Positions 18,001 to 25,905 of a DNA stretch of 64,000 nucleotides are shown here, piece by piece. The notes under the pieces were generated by a model. The model did no database searches. It was not told the origin of the DNA and worked only from the letters and a program-made list of their open reading frames with translations. The position numbers and the translations under genes were made by a program. This DNA is from Salsipaludibacter albus (GTDB lineage Bacteria > Actinomycetota > Nitriliruptoria > Nitriliruptorales > Nitriliruptoraceae). The stretch is taken from positions 1 to 64,000 of the forward strand of contig NZ_JAHOPH010000014.1 in NCBI RefSeq assembly GCF_019798055.1, in the 5' to 3' direction. Numbering within the stretch: position 1 is the first letter of the stretch; each line of letters starts with the position of its first letter.

Positions 18001-18954
18001 ATGCACCGTGCAGCACCCCCCGTCCCGACCGATGCCGACGACCGGACCGACCACCGCAGCGCTTCGACCCCGGGGGTGGGCCGCACCCTGCTGGGGGCGG
18101 CGGCGCTCCTCGTCGGTTCGCTCGCGTTCGCTGCGACCGGCGCGGCGGCCGACACCCACGACACCGCCACCTTCACGGGCACGGTCAGCGAGATCGTCGA
18201 CCCCGATGCCGAGACCGGCATCCCGCGGCGCTGGATGCGCCACGTGGGCGACCCGGCCCCGGAGGGCTACAGCCACGGCTACCAGTGGGGGATGCCGATC
18301 ATCACGACCCCAGCCGACGTCGACGTGGTCACCTTCACGGGCAGCATCGACGTGCTGGATGCCGGCGGTGGCGACTTCGGGCTGATCGGCCTGCTCGACA
18401 CGGCCACCCTGGCCGCGGATGAGCGGGGCCTCAACGAGGGGGTGTACATCTACGCGTCCATGAACGACGACGACACGCTGCGGATCGGCCTGAGCGACGG
18501 TCGGGCCGACGGCGGGGAGTACGTGCAGACGTTCCACGACGTCGACCTCGCGGGGACCGACCGGGTCCTCGACGTCGCCTTCACGATCGACGCGGCGGCC
18601 GACCCGGTGACCTGTGCGACGGACGCGGCCGACGTGCCGACGGCCGAGGGCTGCATGACCCTGGCCGTCGACGAGTTGCCGGTGCTGACCGACAGCTGGG
18701 GCACGATCACCCACGTCGACGCCAACGGCGGCGTCGAGCTGGTCGACGGGGGCACCGCAGGCTGGGACGGGCTCGCGTCCGCCACCGAGGCGACCGGGAT
18801 CGACTACGACTTCACGATCGAGCCGGCAGTGCCGGTGGCGCCGACCTCGCCCGACGACTGTCGCGACGGCGGGTTCGCCAACTACGACTTCGCCAACCAG
18901 GGCCAGTGCATCGCCAGCATCCGGGCCAACGAGGACGCCGGCCTGGGCAGCTGA
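18001..18954 (+). CDS. Secreted hypothetical protein with NQGQC C-terminal motif
   Basis: I do not recognise the main domain. The 317-residue protein has a long basic/polar N-terminus followed by a hydrophobic stretch and AAADTHDTATF, a probable Sec signal (cleavage near residue 50). The mature part is acidic and predicted beta-rich, with FTGTVSEI, TFTGSIDVLDAGGGDFGLIG and TLRIGLSDGRADGGEY suggesting a carbohydrate-binding or jelly-roll-like fold. The C-terminal ~30 residues (DDCRDGGFANYDFANQGQC) form a short Cys-containing motif seen at the ends of many secreted actinobacterial proteins. It converges with the next gene across a strong hairpin. Confidence 0.75.
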   Translation: MHRAAPPVPTDADDRTDHRSASTPGVGRTLLGAAALLVGSLAFAATGAAADTHDTATFTGTVSEIVDPDAETGIPRRWMRHVGDPAPEGYSHGYQWGMPIITTPADVDVVTFTGSIDVLDAGGGDFGLIGLLDTATLAADERGLNEGVYIYASMNDDDTLRIGLSDGRADGGEYVQTFHDVDLAGTDRVLDVAFTIDAAADPVTCATDAADVPTAEGCMTLAVDELPVLTDSWGTITHVDANGGVELVDGGTAGWDGLASATEATGIDYDFTIEPAVPVAPTSPDDCRDGGFANYDFANQGQCIASIRANEDAGLGS

Positions 18955-18962
18955 GCATGGAC

Positions 18963-18998
18963 GGCGTCGGCCCGGGTCCCCCGATCCGGGCCGACGCC
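18963..18998. terminator. Bidirectional hairpin terminator
   Basis: GGCGTCGGCCCGG (18963-18975) and CCGGGCCGACGCC (18986-18998) form a perfect 13-bp stem with a 10-nt loop, exactly between the convergent stops at 18954 and 19015. There is no T-tract. Confidence 0.75.
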
Positions 18999-19014
18999 CG
19001 ACGTCCAGCGCCGG

Positions 19015-19404
19015 TCAGTCGAGGCAGTCCATGTAGTCCTCGACGTTGACGATGCCCTTGCACGCCGCGCCGGCCAGTTGCGCCTGGAGCGGGATCGCGC
19101 CATCCGGGCCGACGTTGGTCCACGTGGCAAAGTCGACGATGCCGTCGCCCTCGAAGTCGACCCCGATGATGCCGTGGAAGCCCTCACCGGTCTCCTGGTC
19201 GATGACGCCGCTCGCCAACCTCCGCTGGACGCCCTCCGTGGCCCAGATGACGTTCTCGAACGTCCCGTCGAAGATGATCTGGGCGCCCGATGCGGCGTCC
19301 TTCTTGCTGGCGTTGACGCACTCGTGCGCCAGCACCGGCGTCGCCGCCAGCAGCAGCACCGCGGTGCCGGCGATCGTCGTCGTGATCCTGTGTCCGAGCC
19401 TCAT
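19015..19404 (-). CDS. Small secreted hypothetical protein
   Basis: A 129-residue protein with a clean signal peptide (MRLGHRITTTIAGTAVLLLA, cleavage after VLAHE or nearby). The mature region has an even spread of charged residues, two or three cysteines (HECVNASKK, AACKGIV, YMDCLD) that could form disulfides, and FHGIIGVDFEGDGIVDFATW. I know no family. ATG 19404 has GAGGG about 8 bases upstream; the same frame is open for another 89 codons but lacks a signal-peptide pattern there. It could be an exported stress or adhesion-related protein; no function can be assigned. Confidence 0.7.
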   Translation of the reverse strand: MRLGHRITTTIAGTAVLLLAATPVLAHECVNASKKDAASGAQIIFDGTFENVIWATEGVQRRLASGVIDQETGEGFHGIIGVDFEGDGIVDFATWTNVGPDGAIPLQAQLAGAACKGIVNVEDYMDCLD

Positions 19405-19573
19405 GTGCCACCCTCGAGTCCCCGGCGCGCGCTCCGGTCCCCGTCGAACCGGATGTCCCCAACGCCGGACTCGACCGTAGGCACCGCCTCGTGATGCGCC
19501 CATCCGGGTGCCCGCCGTCTCGCTTCCGGCTTTCCCCACTGGCACCGAGACGGCAGCGGCAGGCGCGCACGGG

Positions 19574-19957
19574 TCAGGAAAAGAACTGTCCGAGGTCGTG
19601 GTTCGCGACGGTCTGGGCGATGCCACGAGGGCTGATGCCCGTGAGGTTCTCACGGTCCGGGTCGGCACCACGCTCGATCAGCAGCGTGATCGTGTCGCCA
19701 CGCCCGTAGGAGTGCATCGTGGCGACCCACAGCGGTGTGTTGCCGAACCGGTTGACCGGGTCGATGGACGCGCCCTCGTCCAGGAGCAGCGCGGCCACCT
19801 CGGCGTGGCCGCCCTGGGCAGCGAAGTGCAACGGGGTGAAGCCCTGGTGGTCTGCGGCGTCCGGGCCTGCCCCTCGGTCGAGGTGACCCCGGACGTCGCC
19901 CACGTCCCCCGCGAGCGCGGCGTCGTGGAGGGCAGTCCGTCCTGCGCGATCAGTCAC
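19574..19957 (-). CDS. Ankyrin-repeat protein, copy 1 (possible immunity protein)
   Basis: A 127-residue protein made almost entirely of ankyrin repeats: TALHDAALAGDVGDVRGHLD, TPLHFAAQGGHAEVAALLLD, TPLWVATMHSYGRGDTITLL, then a capping helix ending DLGQFFS. It is clearly homologous to 29711-30094 along the whole length, which lies inside the toxin/immunity array. Small ankyrin proteins are a recognised immunity family in polymorphic toxin loci, so this copy may be a displaced immunity gene. It lies 16 bases after the ANTAR gene on the same strand. Confidence 0.85.
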   Translation of the reverse strand: MTDRAGRTALHDAALAGDVGDVRGHLDRGAGPDAADHQGFTPLHFAAQGGHAEVAALLLDEGASIDPVNRFGNTPLWVATMHSYGRGDTITLLIERGADPDRENLTGISPRGIAQTVANHDLGQFFS

Positions 19958-19973
19958 GTCGTCTGTCCCCTGG

Positions 19974-20678
19974 TCAGTCGAGGTCGAGGGTGCCGTTCGT
20001 CACGCCCGTCGCGACGTCGCGCAACCGCTGGTTCTCGGACCGGGCGTACGCGCGCATGCGCTCGAACGCGTCCGTGAGGTCGACGTCGTGGCGCTCGGCC
20101 AGCATCCCCTTGGCCTGTTCGATCACCACCCGGCTGTCCAGCGCGTGTTGGAGCTGGACTGCCAACGCGTCCGCTTCCTCATGGGCGCGGATGCTCAGCA
20201 GGTAGGAGGTGGCGACCTCCGTGAGCATGAGCGCGGTGGCCAGTTCGTCGGGCGTCAGCTCGCGCGCCTCGGTCATCACGACGTCGACGGCGCCGACCAG
20301 GTCGGACCTCGCACTGACCGGGATCGCGTGAATTCCGCGGATCCCTGCCTCCAATGCGGGTGGGGCGAAGTTCGGCCAGCGTGACTGTTCCGCCTCGAGG
20401 TCGGGCACCGAGAGGTGCTGGCCGGTCCGGACGCAGTCCGTGCAGGGCCCCTCGGCGAGTGACGCCTCGAGCCGTTCGGCCACGCGCCCGCGGGGACTGT
20501 TGGTCGTCGCCACGGTCAGGTCGCCGTCGTCGAGCAGCAGCACCCCGATGCCGTCGACGTCGAGCAGCCGCTTGCAGTAGTCCCCGAGCGCGCCGAACAC
20601 GCCCTCGACGGACTGGTGGTCTGCCAATGTCTTGGTGAACTCCACCAACGTCCAGGCGGTGCTGTCATCACCGGGCAT
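19974..20678 (-). CDS. GAF-ANTAR transcription antiterminator
   Basis: A 234-residue sensor/regulator. Residues ~10-150 are a GAF domain (VDGIGVLLLDDGDLTVATTN, GPCTDCVRTG, HAIPVSARSDLVGAVDVV). Residues ~175-225 are an ANTAR RNA-binding domain (LQHALDSRVVIEQAKGMLAE, DVDLTDAFERMRAYAR), which in relatives binds paired hairpins in nascent RNA to prevent termination. ATG 20678 follows GGAGG by five bases and is preferred over the start 30 bases upstream. GAF-ANTAR proteins are numerous in actinobacteria; the ligand is unknown. It may be co-transcribed with the ankyrin gene. Confidence 0.9.
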   Translation of the reverse strand: MPGDDSTAWTLVEFTKTLADHQSVEGVFGALGDYCKRLLDVDGIGVLLLDDGDLTVATTNSPRGRVAERLEASLAEGPCTDCVRTGQHLSVPDLEAEQSRWPNFAPPALEAGIRGIHAIPVSARSDLVGAVDVVMTEARELTPDELATALMLTEVATSYLLSIRAHEEADALAVQLQHALDSRVVIEQAKGMLAERHDVDLTDAFERMRAYARSENQRLRDVATGVTNGTLDLD

Positions 20679-20909
20679 CAGGCCTCCACGCATCATCGTT
20701 CGCGACACGGTAGGGCGGAGCCGGCCCTCGGGCGCCCCCGGCGTCGCCCGTCACGACCCTCGACCCCTGCGAGGGGCGTCCCATGGTCGTTCGCCCGTGG
20801 CGATGGGACGTCGGTCCTTGCTGGCGCCAGTCCGACGGTTTCCCCAGCGGCCCGTCCATCGTGGGACTCCACGGCTGGCGTGCGAAGCTCGTTGGGGCTG
20901 CACTGGCAT

Positions 20910-21434
20910 TCAGGACGGCCCGATCCCGGCGGCCAGGTTGTGGAGGTGCTGGTCGCTCCCGAAGCCAGGAGCTCGGTTGCCGTCGCTGGCCATGTTGTGG
21001 AGGTGCTGGTCGCTCCCCGAGGCAGGAACCCTGCCGTCGGCGATGTCGGTGGCGAGGTTGTCCAGGTGCACGTCGCTGCCGGCGACGGCTGCCCGGGCGG
21101 CGGCGATGGCCGCGAGGTTGTCCAGGTGCACGTCGCTGCCGGCGACGGCTGTCCGGGCGGCGGCGATGGCCGCGAGGTTGTCGAGGTGCACGTCGCTGCC
21201 GGGTGAGTCGGGGGTCGCCGATCCGTCCGGCCCGCGGCCGTCCGTACCGGCGAGGACCAGGACGATGGCCGCTGCCAGCGCGACGGCGATGCCGGCCCAG
21301 ACGGCCCAACCGGATGCCCGCTTGCCTGGAGGCTCGAGGCCCCGAATCCCCGACGTGGCCGGCTGGTCGCTGGAAGTCGTGTGGGGCGTCGGATCGCTGG
21401 TCGTTGCCCTGGTCGATGTGGTGGTCGATGCCAT
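20910..21434 (-). CDS. Membrane protein with tandem 20-residue repeats (HLDNLA)
   Basis: Unrecognised. The 174-residue protein has a Thr/Ser-rich N-terminus (~40 residues), one transmembrane segment (WAVWAGIAVALAAAIVLVLA, residues ~43-62), then five repeats beginning GSDVHLDNLA or GSDQHLHNMA/LA. Three are 20 residues long and nearly identical (GSDVHLDNLAAIAAARTAVA and variants); the last two are shorter and diverged. The repeat part would lie outside the membrane if the N-terminus is cytoplasmic. The DNA repeats are almost perfect, so copy number may vary between strains. It lies downstream of the WD40 gene with a 145-base gap containing a 16-bp dyad. Confidence 0.75.
   Translation of the reverse strand: MASTTTSTRATTSDPTPHTTSSDQPATSGIRGLEPPGKRASGWAVWAGIAVALAAAIVLVLAGTDGRGPDGSATPDSPGSDVHLDNLAAIAAARTAVAGSDVHLDNLAAIAAARAAVAGSDVHLDNLATDIADGRVPASGSDQHLHNMASDGNRAPGFGSDQHLHNLAAGIGPS
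21052..21202. repeat. 60-bp tandem repeat inside the HLDNLA gene
   Basis: Two full 60-bp units (21061-21120 and 21121-21180) differ at one base, with partial units on each side. A more diverged pair lies at about 20935-21050. The unit keeps frame (20 codons), so slippage would change repeat number without breaking the gene. Confidence 0.9.
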
Positions 21435-21517
21435 GATGCATGCCTTGTCTGTCGCTGTTGCGGTGCTGATGACAGGGCAAGCGTGGTTCGCTCCAGTGGC
21501 AACCTGGTCGGCACACC

Positions 21518-21533
21518 GTCACAGTCGTGTGAC
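21518..21533. promoter_or_regulatory. GTCACA-N4-TGTGAC dyad upstream of the HLDNLA gene
   Basis: A 16-bp dyad with 6-bp arms in the 145-base gap upstream of the minus-strand gene starting at 21434. It could be an operator. It is not a CRP site, which has the half-sites in the opposite order. Confidence 0.35.
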
Positions 21534-21579
21534 ATGGTTCGAGTCCGACCGGAACGGCGAAATTCCGGGCGCCTCGTGC

Positions 21580-22839
21580 CTACGAAGGGCAGGCCTCGAC
21601 GTGGAGGTACTGCCGGCACTCGTCGTCGGTCAGCGACCGCGTCAGCCGCGACTGGGCGATGCCGACAAGGTCGTCGAGGTCCAGCGCCCACACGCGGGTC
21701 ATGCCGTCGCCTCCCGACACAAGGCGGTCACCCTCGTCGTCGAAGTCCAGCGACCAGATCGGACCGTCGTCGCCGCGGAGGACGAGTCGCTCGGTGCCGG
21801 ACTCGGCCACCCAGAGCCGCACGGTGCCGTCCGTTCCGGAGGTGGCGATGGTGTTGCCGTCCGGCGAGAAGGCCACGTCGGTGATGTCGCCGTTGTGGCC
21901 CGTGAGCGTCGCAAGCTGTTCTCCCGTCGCGACGTCCCAGATCGACCCGCCCAACCCAACCTCACCGGTGACGATCCGCCTGCCGGTCGGGTCGACTGCC
22001 ACCTGGTGGGCGTACGCGGGGAGGTCCATCAGCACCTCGCCCGACCCCCAGTCCCACAGGCGGACGCCGTCGACGATCTGGAACTCCCGGTTGAGCTGGG
22101 CAAGTCCCGTCACCAGCCACTGCCCGTCCGGGCTGAACTCCACCTCCACCGGATGGAAGTCGTCGTCCTCCACGACCTCGGCGACCGGTCGTCCTGAGCG
22201 ATCGACGACCAAGGTGCGCCCGGACGCCCCCTCGGCGGGGTTGCCGGCGACGGCGAGCAGGCTTCCATCCGGACTCCATGCCAGGGCCTCGGGTCGGAAG
22301 TTGTCCTGCTCCACCGTGAAGACCTCATAGCCCGAGTGTCGATCCCAGACGCGAGCCCGCGCCGTGTCCTCGAAGCCGATCGTCGCGACGAGGTCGCCGT
22401 CGGGGCTCACGTCGATCTCCCAGGCAGGGCCCTCGTCGATGCCGAAGCGCTGGCGAGATGCCCGCTCGTCCACGTCCCACGCGACGGCGGGCACTCCGTC
22501 GCCGGTCGCCACGACGCTGTCCCCGTCCGGGGTGAATGCCACGGCCGTCTGCACCAGCTCCGGCGTGGGGAGGTTGGCCCACTCGGCCCCCCCGGTGGGC
22601 TCAGGTTGGTCGGCGGTCGGATTTGCCGGCTCAGCCACATCTACGGGCAACTCCGCTGGTGGTCCAAGTACACGCCGTCCGGTGTCGAAGGCCGCGACGC
22701 CTCCGCGAGCCAGCAAGTCCGCCAGGGCCTGGAAGGCGATCCCGAGACCTTCCGCGCAATCGGTGATGAGTGCACACGCGGCACCGGCAGCGGCAGCGCC
22801 CAGCACGAGGGTCGTTCGGTACTCAACCGCTGTGGTCAT
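21580..22839 (-). CDS. WD40-repeat protein at the C-terminal position of a broken RHS gene
   Basis: The 419-residue product begins at the ATG that directly follows the RHS-core boundary motif DPTG read in the same frame. It has a hydrophobic segment (residues ~8-38, LVLGAAAAGAACALITDC), a Pro/Glu-rich linker, then seven WD40-like blades marked by SPDG motifs (VSPDGDLVATIG, WSPDGSLLAVAG, FSPDGNTIATSG). In RHS toxins the position after DPTG holds the variable effector domain, so this was probably such a domain, now an orphan because two stops precede it in the RHS fragment. WD40 propellers bind proteins and are not obviously toxic. It may still be translated from its own ATG. Confidence 0.8.
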   Translation of the reverse strand: MTTAVEYRTTLVLGAAAAGAACALITDCAEGLGIAFQALADLLARGGVAAFDTGRRVLGPPAELPVDVAEPANPTADQPEPTGGAEWANLPTPELVQTAVAFTPDGDSVVATGDGVPAVAWDVDERASRQRFGIDEGPAWEIDVSPDGDLVATIGFEDTARARVWDRHSGYEVFTVEQDNFRPEALAWSPDGSLLAVAGNPAEGASGRTLVVDRSGRPVAEVVEDDDFHPVEVEFSPDGQWLVTGLAQLNREFQIVDGVRLWDWGSGEVLMDLPAYAHQVAVDPTGRRIVTGEVGLGGSIWDVATGEQLATLTGHNGDITDVAFSPDGNTIATSGTDGTVRLWVAESGTERLVLRGDDGPIWSLDFDDEGDRLVSGGDGMTRVWALDLDDLVGIAQSRLTRSLTDDECRQYLHVEACPS

Positions 22840-23500
22840 GCCGGTGGGGTCGGTGAGGGTCGTTGGGTTGTTGGTGACTTAGGTGTAGGGGTTGTGGCCG
22901 GCGACGCCGGGGCCGCCGGGGCGGACGGGGTAGACGGCGGTGAAGCGGCCGAGGTCGGGCAGGTAGGTGCGGGCGTGCAGCCAGACCTGCCCGGCTGGGT
23001 CTTGCTATCCGCCGGCGAACCCGAGCGGGCCAACGTTGCCCGGTCTGGGCTCCGACCGGCCAGGTGGTGGCATGGGTCACGGGCCCGTCGGGGGTGGTCA
23101 TGGAGGTGCGGCGGCCGGCGTCGTCGTAGCCGTACCCGACCGTCCCAGCCGGGGAGGTGACGGTCGTGAGCCGTCCGGTGTGGGGTTGGTAGTCCCAGGT
23201 GGTCTGGCCGGTCTCGTCGACCATGCCGTCGCGGCGGCCCGTCACGTCGTGGCCGAACGTGACCTGCCCGTCGGGGTGGTCGATGGCGGTGCGTTGCCCG
23301 GCGAAGTCCAGCGCGTAGCCCTGACGGACTCCGCGGCCGTCGACGTAGGCGTCGAGAGGGCCCTCGTCGCCGAACTCCCACCGCTGGGCGTTGCCAAGCG
23401 GGTCGACTTCGAGTTCGAGCCCCGCTCTTGCAAAGGCGCCTGCCTCCGGAGTGCTGGCTCGACTGTGCGACCGGGGCACGGCCGCTTCCGGCTCGATCAT
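22840..23500 (-). pseudogene. RHS/YD-repeat core fragment with stops
   Basis: Minus-strand remnant of an RHS toxin barrel. One frame shows YD repeats (LELEVDPLGNAQRWEFGD, GHDVTGRRDGMVDETGQTTW, VGYGYDDAGRRTSMTTPDG). After a frame change near 23060 and an internal deletion, the RHS-core end continues as LGFAGG, stop, QDPAGQVWLHARTYLPDLG, then NPYT, stop, VTNNPTTLTDPTG. The two stops (TAG with plus-strand bases 23005-23007, TAA with 22879-22881) fall where relatives have tyrosine. It is not a copy of the large RHS gene at 35.7-45.6 kb; the sequence differs throughout. Confidence 0.85.
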
Positions 23501-23526
23501 CGTGCCACGTGCAGTGTCACGCAGGG

Positions 23527-23922
23527 TCAGCCGAACAGTTCCTGGGCACGCTGGCGCTTGGCCGCACGGAGTTCCGCGGCGGTGCCGGCGACGTTCTCCG
23601 GCACGAACAGCGCGTGGATTGTGGCGAGGTTGACCCTGACCCAGTGCCCGTGCTCGGGCGTCAACTCCGACGAGGCCTGTGCCGGCTCGCCCAGGACGCG
23701 CATGAGCAGGTCGATGTCGAACCACTCGTCCACACCCATGGGGCGTGCCTCCAGGAACAGTTGCGAGCGATCGCGGACCAGACGCCAGTCCAGGGACCCG
23801 TTGGACCACACCACGAAGGCGTCCCCGAAGGACTGTCCGACCTCGGAGTCGACGAGTCGATACTCCGCGTCCTGGAAGAAGAAGGCCAGCCAGTCGGCGA
23901 GTGCCCGAAGCAGTTCCCTCAC
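23527..23922 (-). CDS. Hypothetical protein, probable immunity gene
   Basis: A 131-residue protein with no family I can name. It starts with an amphipathic helix (MRELLRALADWLAFFF), then a mixed alpha/beta body (DAFVVWSNGSLDWRLVRDRS, GHWVRVNLATIHALFVPEN) and a charged helical tail. The GTG start at 23922 has GGAGG six bases upstream, so it looks functional. Size, single-domain form and position inside the array of toxin and immunity remnants suggest an immunity protein. Its cognate toxin is not adjacent. Confidence 0.65.
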   Translation of the reverse strand: MRELLRALADWLAFFFQDAEYRLVDSEVGQSFGDAFVVWSNGSLDWRLVRDRSQLFLEARPMGVDEWFDIDLLMRVLGEPAQASSELTPEHGHWVRVNLATIHALFVPENVAGTAAELRAAKRQRAQELFG

Positions 23923-23939
23923 GACGAACCTCCGCGTGC

Positions 23940-24275
23940 GCAGGGGCCCACTGGTTGCCCCACCTGCAGGCTCGCAGCCCGAGGGGCGTGGGTCGGATCA
24001 GGTGGCGGCTGCCAGCGCATCACGCAGGGCCTTCCCCAAGACGGTTGGATCCTCGACCACCGTGGATCGATCGACGAGGTGATCGAAGCCGGATCCAGGA
24101 CTGCGATTGTGCATCGGCGTCAGCGTGATCGTGTCGCCGACGGCATGGATGCTCACACCGCGGGTCCCGCCCTTGCTGAACTCGCCACGGCTGCGCACGC
24201 CTGCCGCCCGCAGGAGTGCTTCGCCGCGCGGGGCGTCGCGCGGAGGTGTTGTGACCTCGGACCCAGACCGAGCCA
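23940..24275. repeat. Long direct repeat, copy 1
   Basis: About 330 bases nearly identical to 34705-35035, same orientation. It covers the C-terminal two thirds of the 144-residue protein gene and the bases after its stop. A second shared block, 24608-24750, matches 35092-35226 in the same order. Confidence 0.85.
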
Positions 24276-24432
24276 ATGAGTCACGCACCCGGTCGGCAAG
24301 CTGCTCGTCACTCGCTGGATCGGCGATCAGGCACTCGTCGTTTGCGATCCAAAAGCCGTCGACCGTTCGCGACATGGGAACGACGAACGCGTGACCAGAC
24401 CGTACGTAGAGGTTGCACAACCGGGGGGTCAT
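23998..24432 (-). CDS. Hypothetical protein, probable immunity gene (intact copy)
   Basis: A 144-residue protein of unknown family, with LCNLYVRSGHAFVVPMSRTV at the start and a C-terminal half GVSIHAVGDTITLTPMHNRS...DPTVLGKALRDALAAAT. A second copy at 34758-35224 lacks the N-terminal third. The ATG overlaps the stop of an upstream minus-strand frame (…VVLVKVVPIR, stop; ATGA overlap), the pattern seen for toxin tail/immunity pairs in this array. It is therefore most likely an immunity protein. No signal peptide or membrane segment is evident. Confidence 0.65.
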   Translation of the reverse strand: MTPRLCNLYVRSGHAFVVPMSRTVDGFWIANDECLIADPASDEQLADRVRDSLARSGSEVTTPPRDAPRGEALLRAAGVRSRGEFSKGGTRGVSIHAVGDTITLTPMHNRSPGSGFDHLVDRSTVVEDPTVLGKALRDALAAAT

Positions 24433-24550
24433 CGGATCGGAACCACCTTCACGAGTACGACCCTTCTGATCGAGCCAGTTCCGCCGGACGGTCGTGCCGG
24501 TACCGGAGCGCCACCACGGTCGTCGACATCCCGCGTGGAGGAGACGCGCA
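24429..24550 (-). pseudogene. Orphan toxin C-terminal tail (upstream of 144-aa gene)
   Basis: A minus-strand frame reading SGGTGSIRRVVLVKVVPIR and ending in a TGA that overlaps the next ATG. It has no start of its own. I infer a severed toxin C-terminus from the overlap pattern only; no toxin family is recognisable. Confidence 0.35.
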
Positions 24551-24607
24551 TCTATTCGCCGTTCTCGTACAGCAAGTGGCCCTGCTCCTGCCGGTCGTCG
24601 AGGTAGG

Positions 24608-24748
24608 TCACAAGTCCTCGGGCAGCGCGATGCCGATCACGAAGTCGGACCGACCCCGCCAGGCTGGCTCCTGGTGAGTCACTTCGCGAGTTCGGTTCAT
24701 TCGAGGGGATCCGGGGATGGACGCCCGGTCATGGTAGAGATCGCTCAT
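24608..24748 (-). pseudogene. Truncated DUF4265-type immunity gene
   Basis: Only the first 46 codons remain (MSDLYHDRAS... WRGRSDFVIGIALPED then a foreign leucine and stop). The longer copy at 34913-35224 continues for another ~16 residues (GASEQLFARQAGPYRFEI), which resembles the start of the DUF4265 fold seen intact at 30117-30596. The break point is where an unrelated toxin tail and the 144-residue gene have been joined. Confidence 0.7.
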
Positions 24749-24793
24749 CGACACTGATCAGGTCACCGGACGAGCACGGTGCTGGCGCGGACG

Positions 24794-25054
24794 TCACCTC
24801 TCGCACGCCTCGCTGACCCGCGCGAACAGGCCGGCGAAGGGGGCCTCGGGTGCAACGACCCGCCACGTCTCCCCGCCGGTGGTGCGGTACCAGGTCTCGA
24901 CGAACATCGATGACCCTGCGTACGGGGCCGTGACCACCACCCGGTGCACGACACCGCGTTGTTCGAGCCCGGCGAGCCACGCCTCGAACTTCCGATACTC
25001 GCCGGGTGACCTGAACCCATGGATCTCCGACCAGCTCTCGGGGTCTTCATCCAT
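24794..25054 (-). CDS. Small probable immunity protein
   Basis: An 86-residue protein (MDEDPESWSEIHGFRSPGEY...). The layout — an aromatic-rich start, RKFEAWLAGLEQRGVVHRV, then FVETWYRTTGGETWRVVAPE ending PFAGLFARV — resembles small proteins often found after RHS and other contact-dependent toxins, but I cannot name the family. ATG 25054 has GCGGAGG about six bases upstream and overlaps the stop of the preceding minus-strand frame by one base (TGATG), consistent with a toxin tail/immunity pair. Confidence 0.7.
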   Translation of the reverse strand: MDEDPESWSEIHGFRSPGEYRKFEAWLAGLEQRGVVHRVVVTAPYAGSSMFVETWYRTTGGETWRVVAPEAPFAGLFARVSEACER

Positions 25055-25296
25055 CACAAGCCTCCGCTCCCGATGATCCAGGTCGGATCCACCGACGGGA
25101 TGAACACCTGGTTGCCTCCCCCGACGAGTCCGCCTTGCGGCGCTGCAGGGCCAATGGCCAGGAACTCCCTGTCGGCCACGGTCGTGCACTCGTCATCCGG
25201 AGGGCGCTGGACCGCACCCCGAGGGGTCAGGCAAGGAAACATCACGCCGCGTGGCGGTGCCGACTGTCCGGCAGCAGTCCCCGTACTGCTCGTCAC
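25054..25296 (-). pseudogene. Possible orphan toxin tail (80 codons)
   Basis: A frame ending GGGNQVFIPSVDPTWIIGSG, whose stop overlaps the start of the 86-residue gene. It begins at a GTG that overlaps the stop of the 203-residue gene upstream. It has no clear toxin motif. I infer a displaced C-terminal fragment from position; it could be non-coding. Confidence 0.4.
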
Positions 25297-25904
25297 TGGC
25301 CGTCTTCGAGTTCACGCAGGAACCGCTCGGCGAAGGCGCGGTGCTGCTGGGCCTTGAGGTGGGTGGCGTCGGCCAACCGGATGAGTTGGGCCTCCACGTG
25401 AGTGCGCGCCTCGTCGGTGCGTCCGAGCAGGTCGAGCACGACCGGCAACTTGTACTCCACGTGGTGGCTGGCGCCGTCATCCAGCTCGAGGCGCATCGCA
25501 TCGAGGTCGGCCATCCGGCCCATCCACGGCACCCCGTAGCTCTCGACGGCCTCGGTGAGCGACCGGGCCTGTCCCGCGAGGTTTCCGTCGTTGAACTTCC
25601 ATCGGGCGAATGGTTCTTCCGGCATGACGGAGCCGATCGGGAGGCTGACGACCACCCCGGTCTTCCACCCACGAACTCCGGTCAGCTCGGCGAGGCGTTC
25701 CAGGGTTGGTCGATGGGCAACACCCAGGATCGGCAGGATCGCGCAGACCGCATCCTCGGACTCAATGGCGCTGTTCATTCCCACGGACGGCGTGAAGTCA
25801 CCGTGTTGCCCGCCTACGAAGACACCGTCGTGAATGACCTTGGCGAAGCCGATGGCCTCCATGGGGGGCTGCAGCGCAGCGACGGCCTGCTCGAACACGG
25901 TCAT
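25293..25904 (-). CDS. Probable immunity protein, paralogue A
   Basis: A 203-residue protein of unnamed family. It is plainly homologous to 26941-27540: both share SVGMNSA, LGVAH, SLPIG or SRPIG, PWM-x-x-M-x-DL, and the ending AQ-x-x-RAFA-x-RFL-x-x-L. The body is predicted alpha-helical with no signal. It follows the RHS-linked nuclease-like C-terminus (25906-26178) by two bases, the position of a cognate immunity gene. That pairing is the best functional clue. The second paralogue may be a duplicate kept against a related toxin. Confidence 0.75.
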   Translation of the reverse strand: MTVFEQAVAALQPPMEAIGFAKVIHDGVFVGGQHGDFTPSVGMNSAIESEDAVCAILPILGVAHRPTLERLAELTGVRGWKTGVVVSLPIGSVMPEEPFARWKFNDGNLAGQARSLTEAVESYGVPWMGRMADLDAMRLELDDGASHHVEYKLPVVLDLLGRTDEARTHVEAQLIRLADATHLKAQQHRAFAERFLRELEDGQ

Positions 25905-25905
25905 G

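Noticed and set aside
21052-21202. Possible CRISPR-like repeats
   Set aside because: The 60-bp units are contiguous without spacers and encode in-frame protein repeats.
21518-21533. CRP/cAMP-receptor site
   Set aside because: Half-sites are in the reverse order (TCACA-N4-TGTGA) with wrong spacing; kept only as an unnamed dyad.
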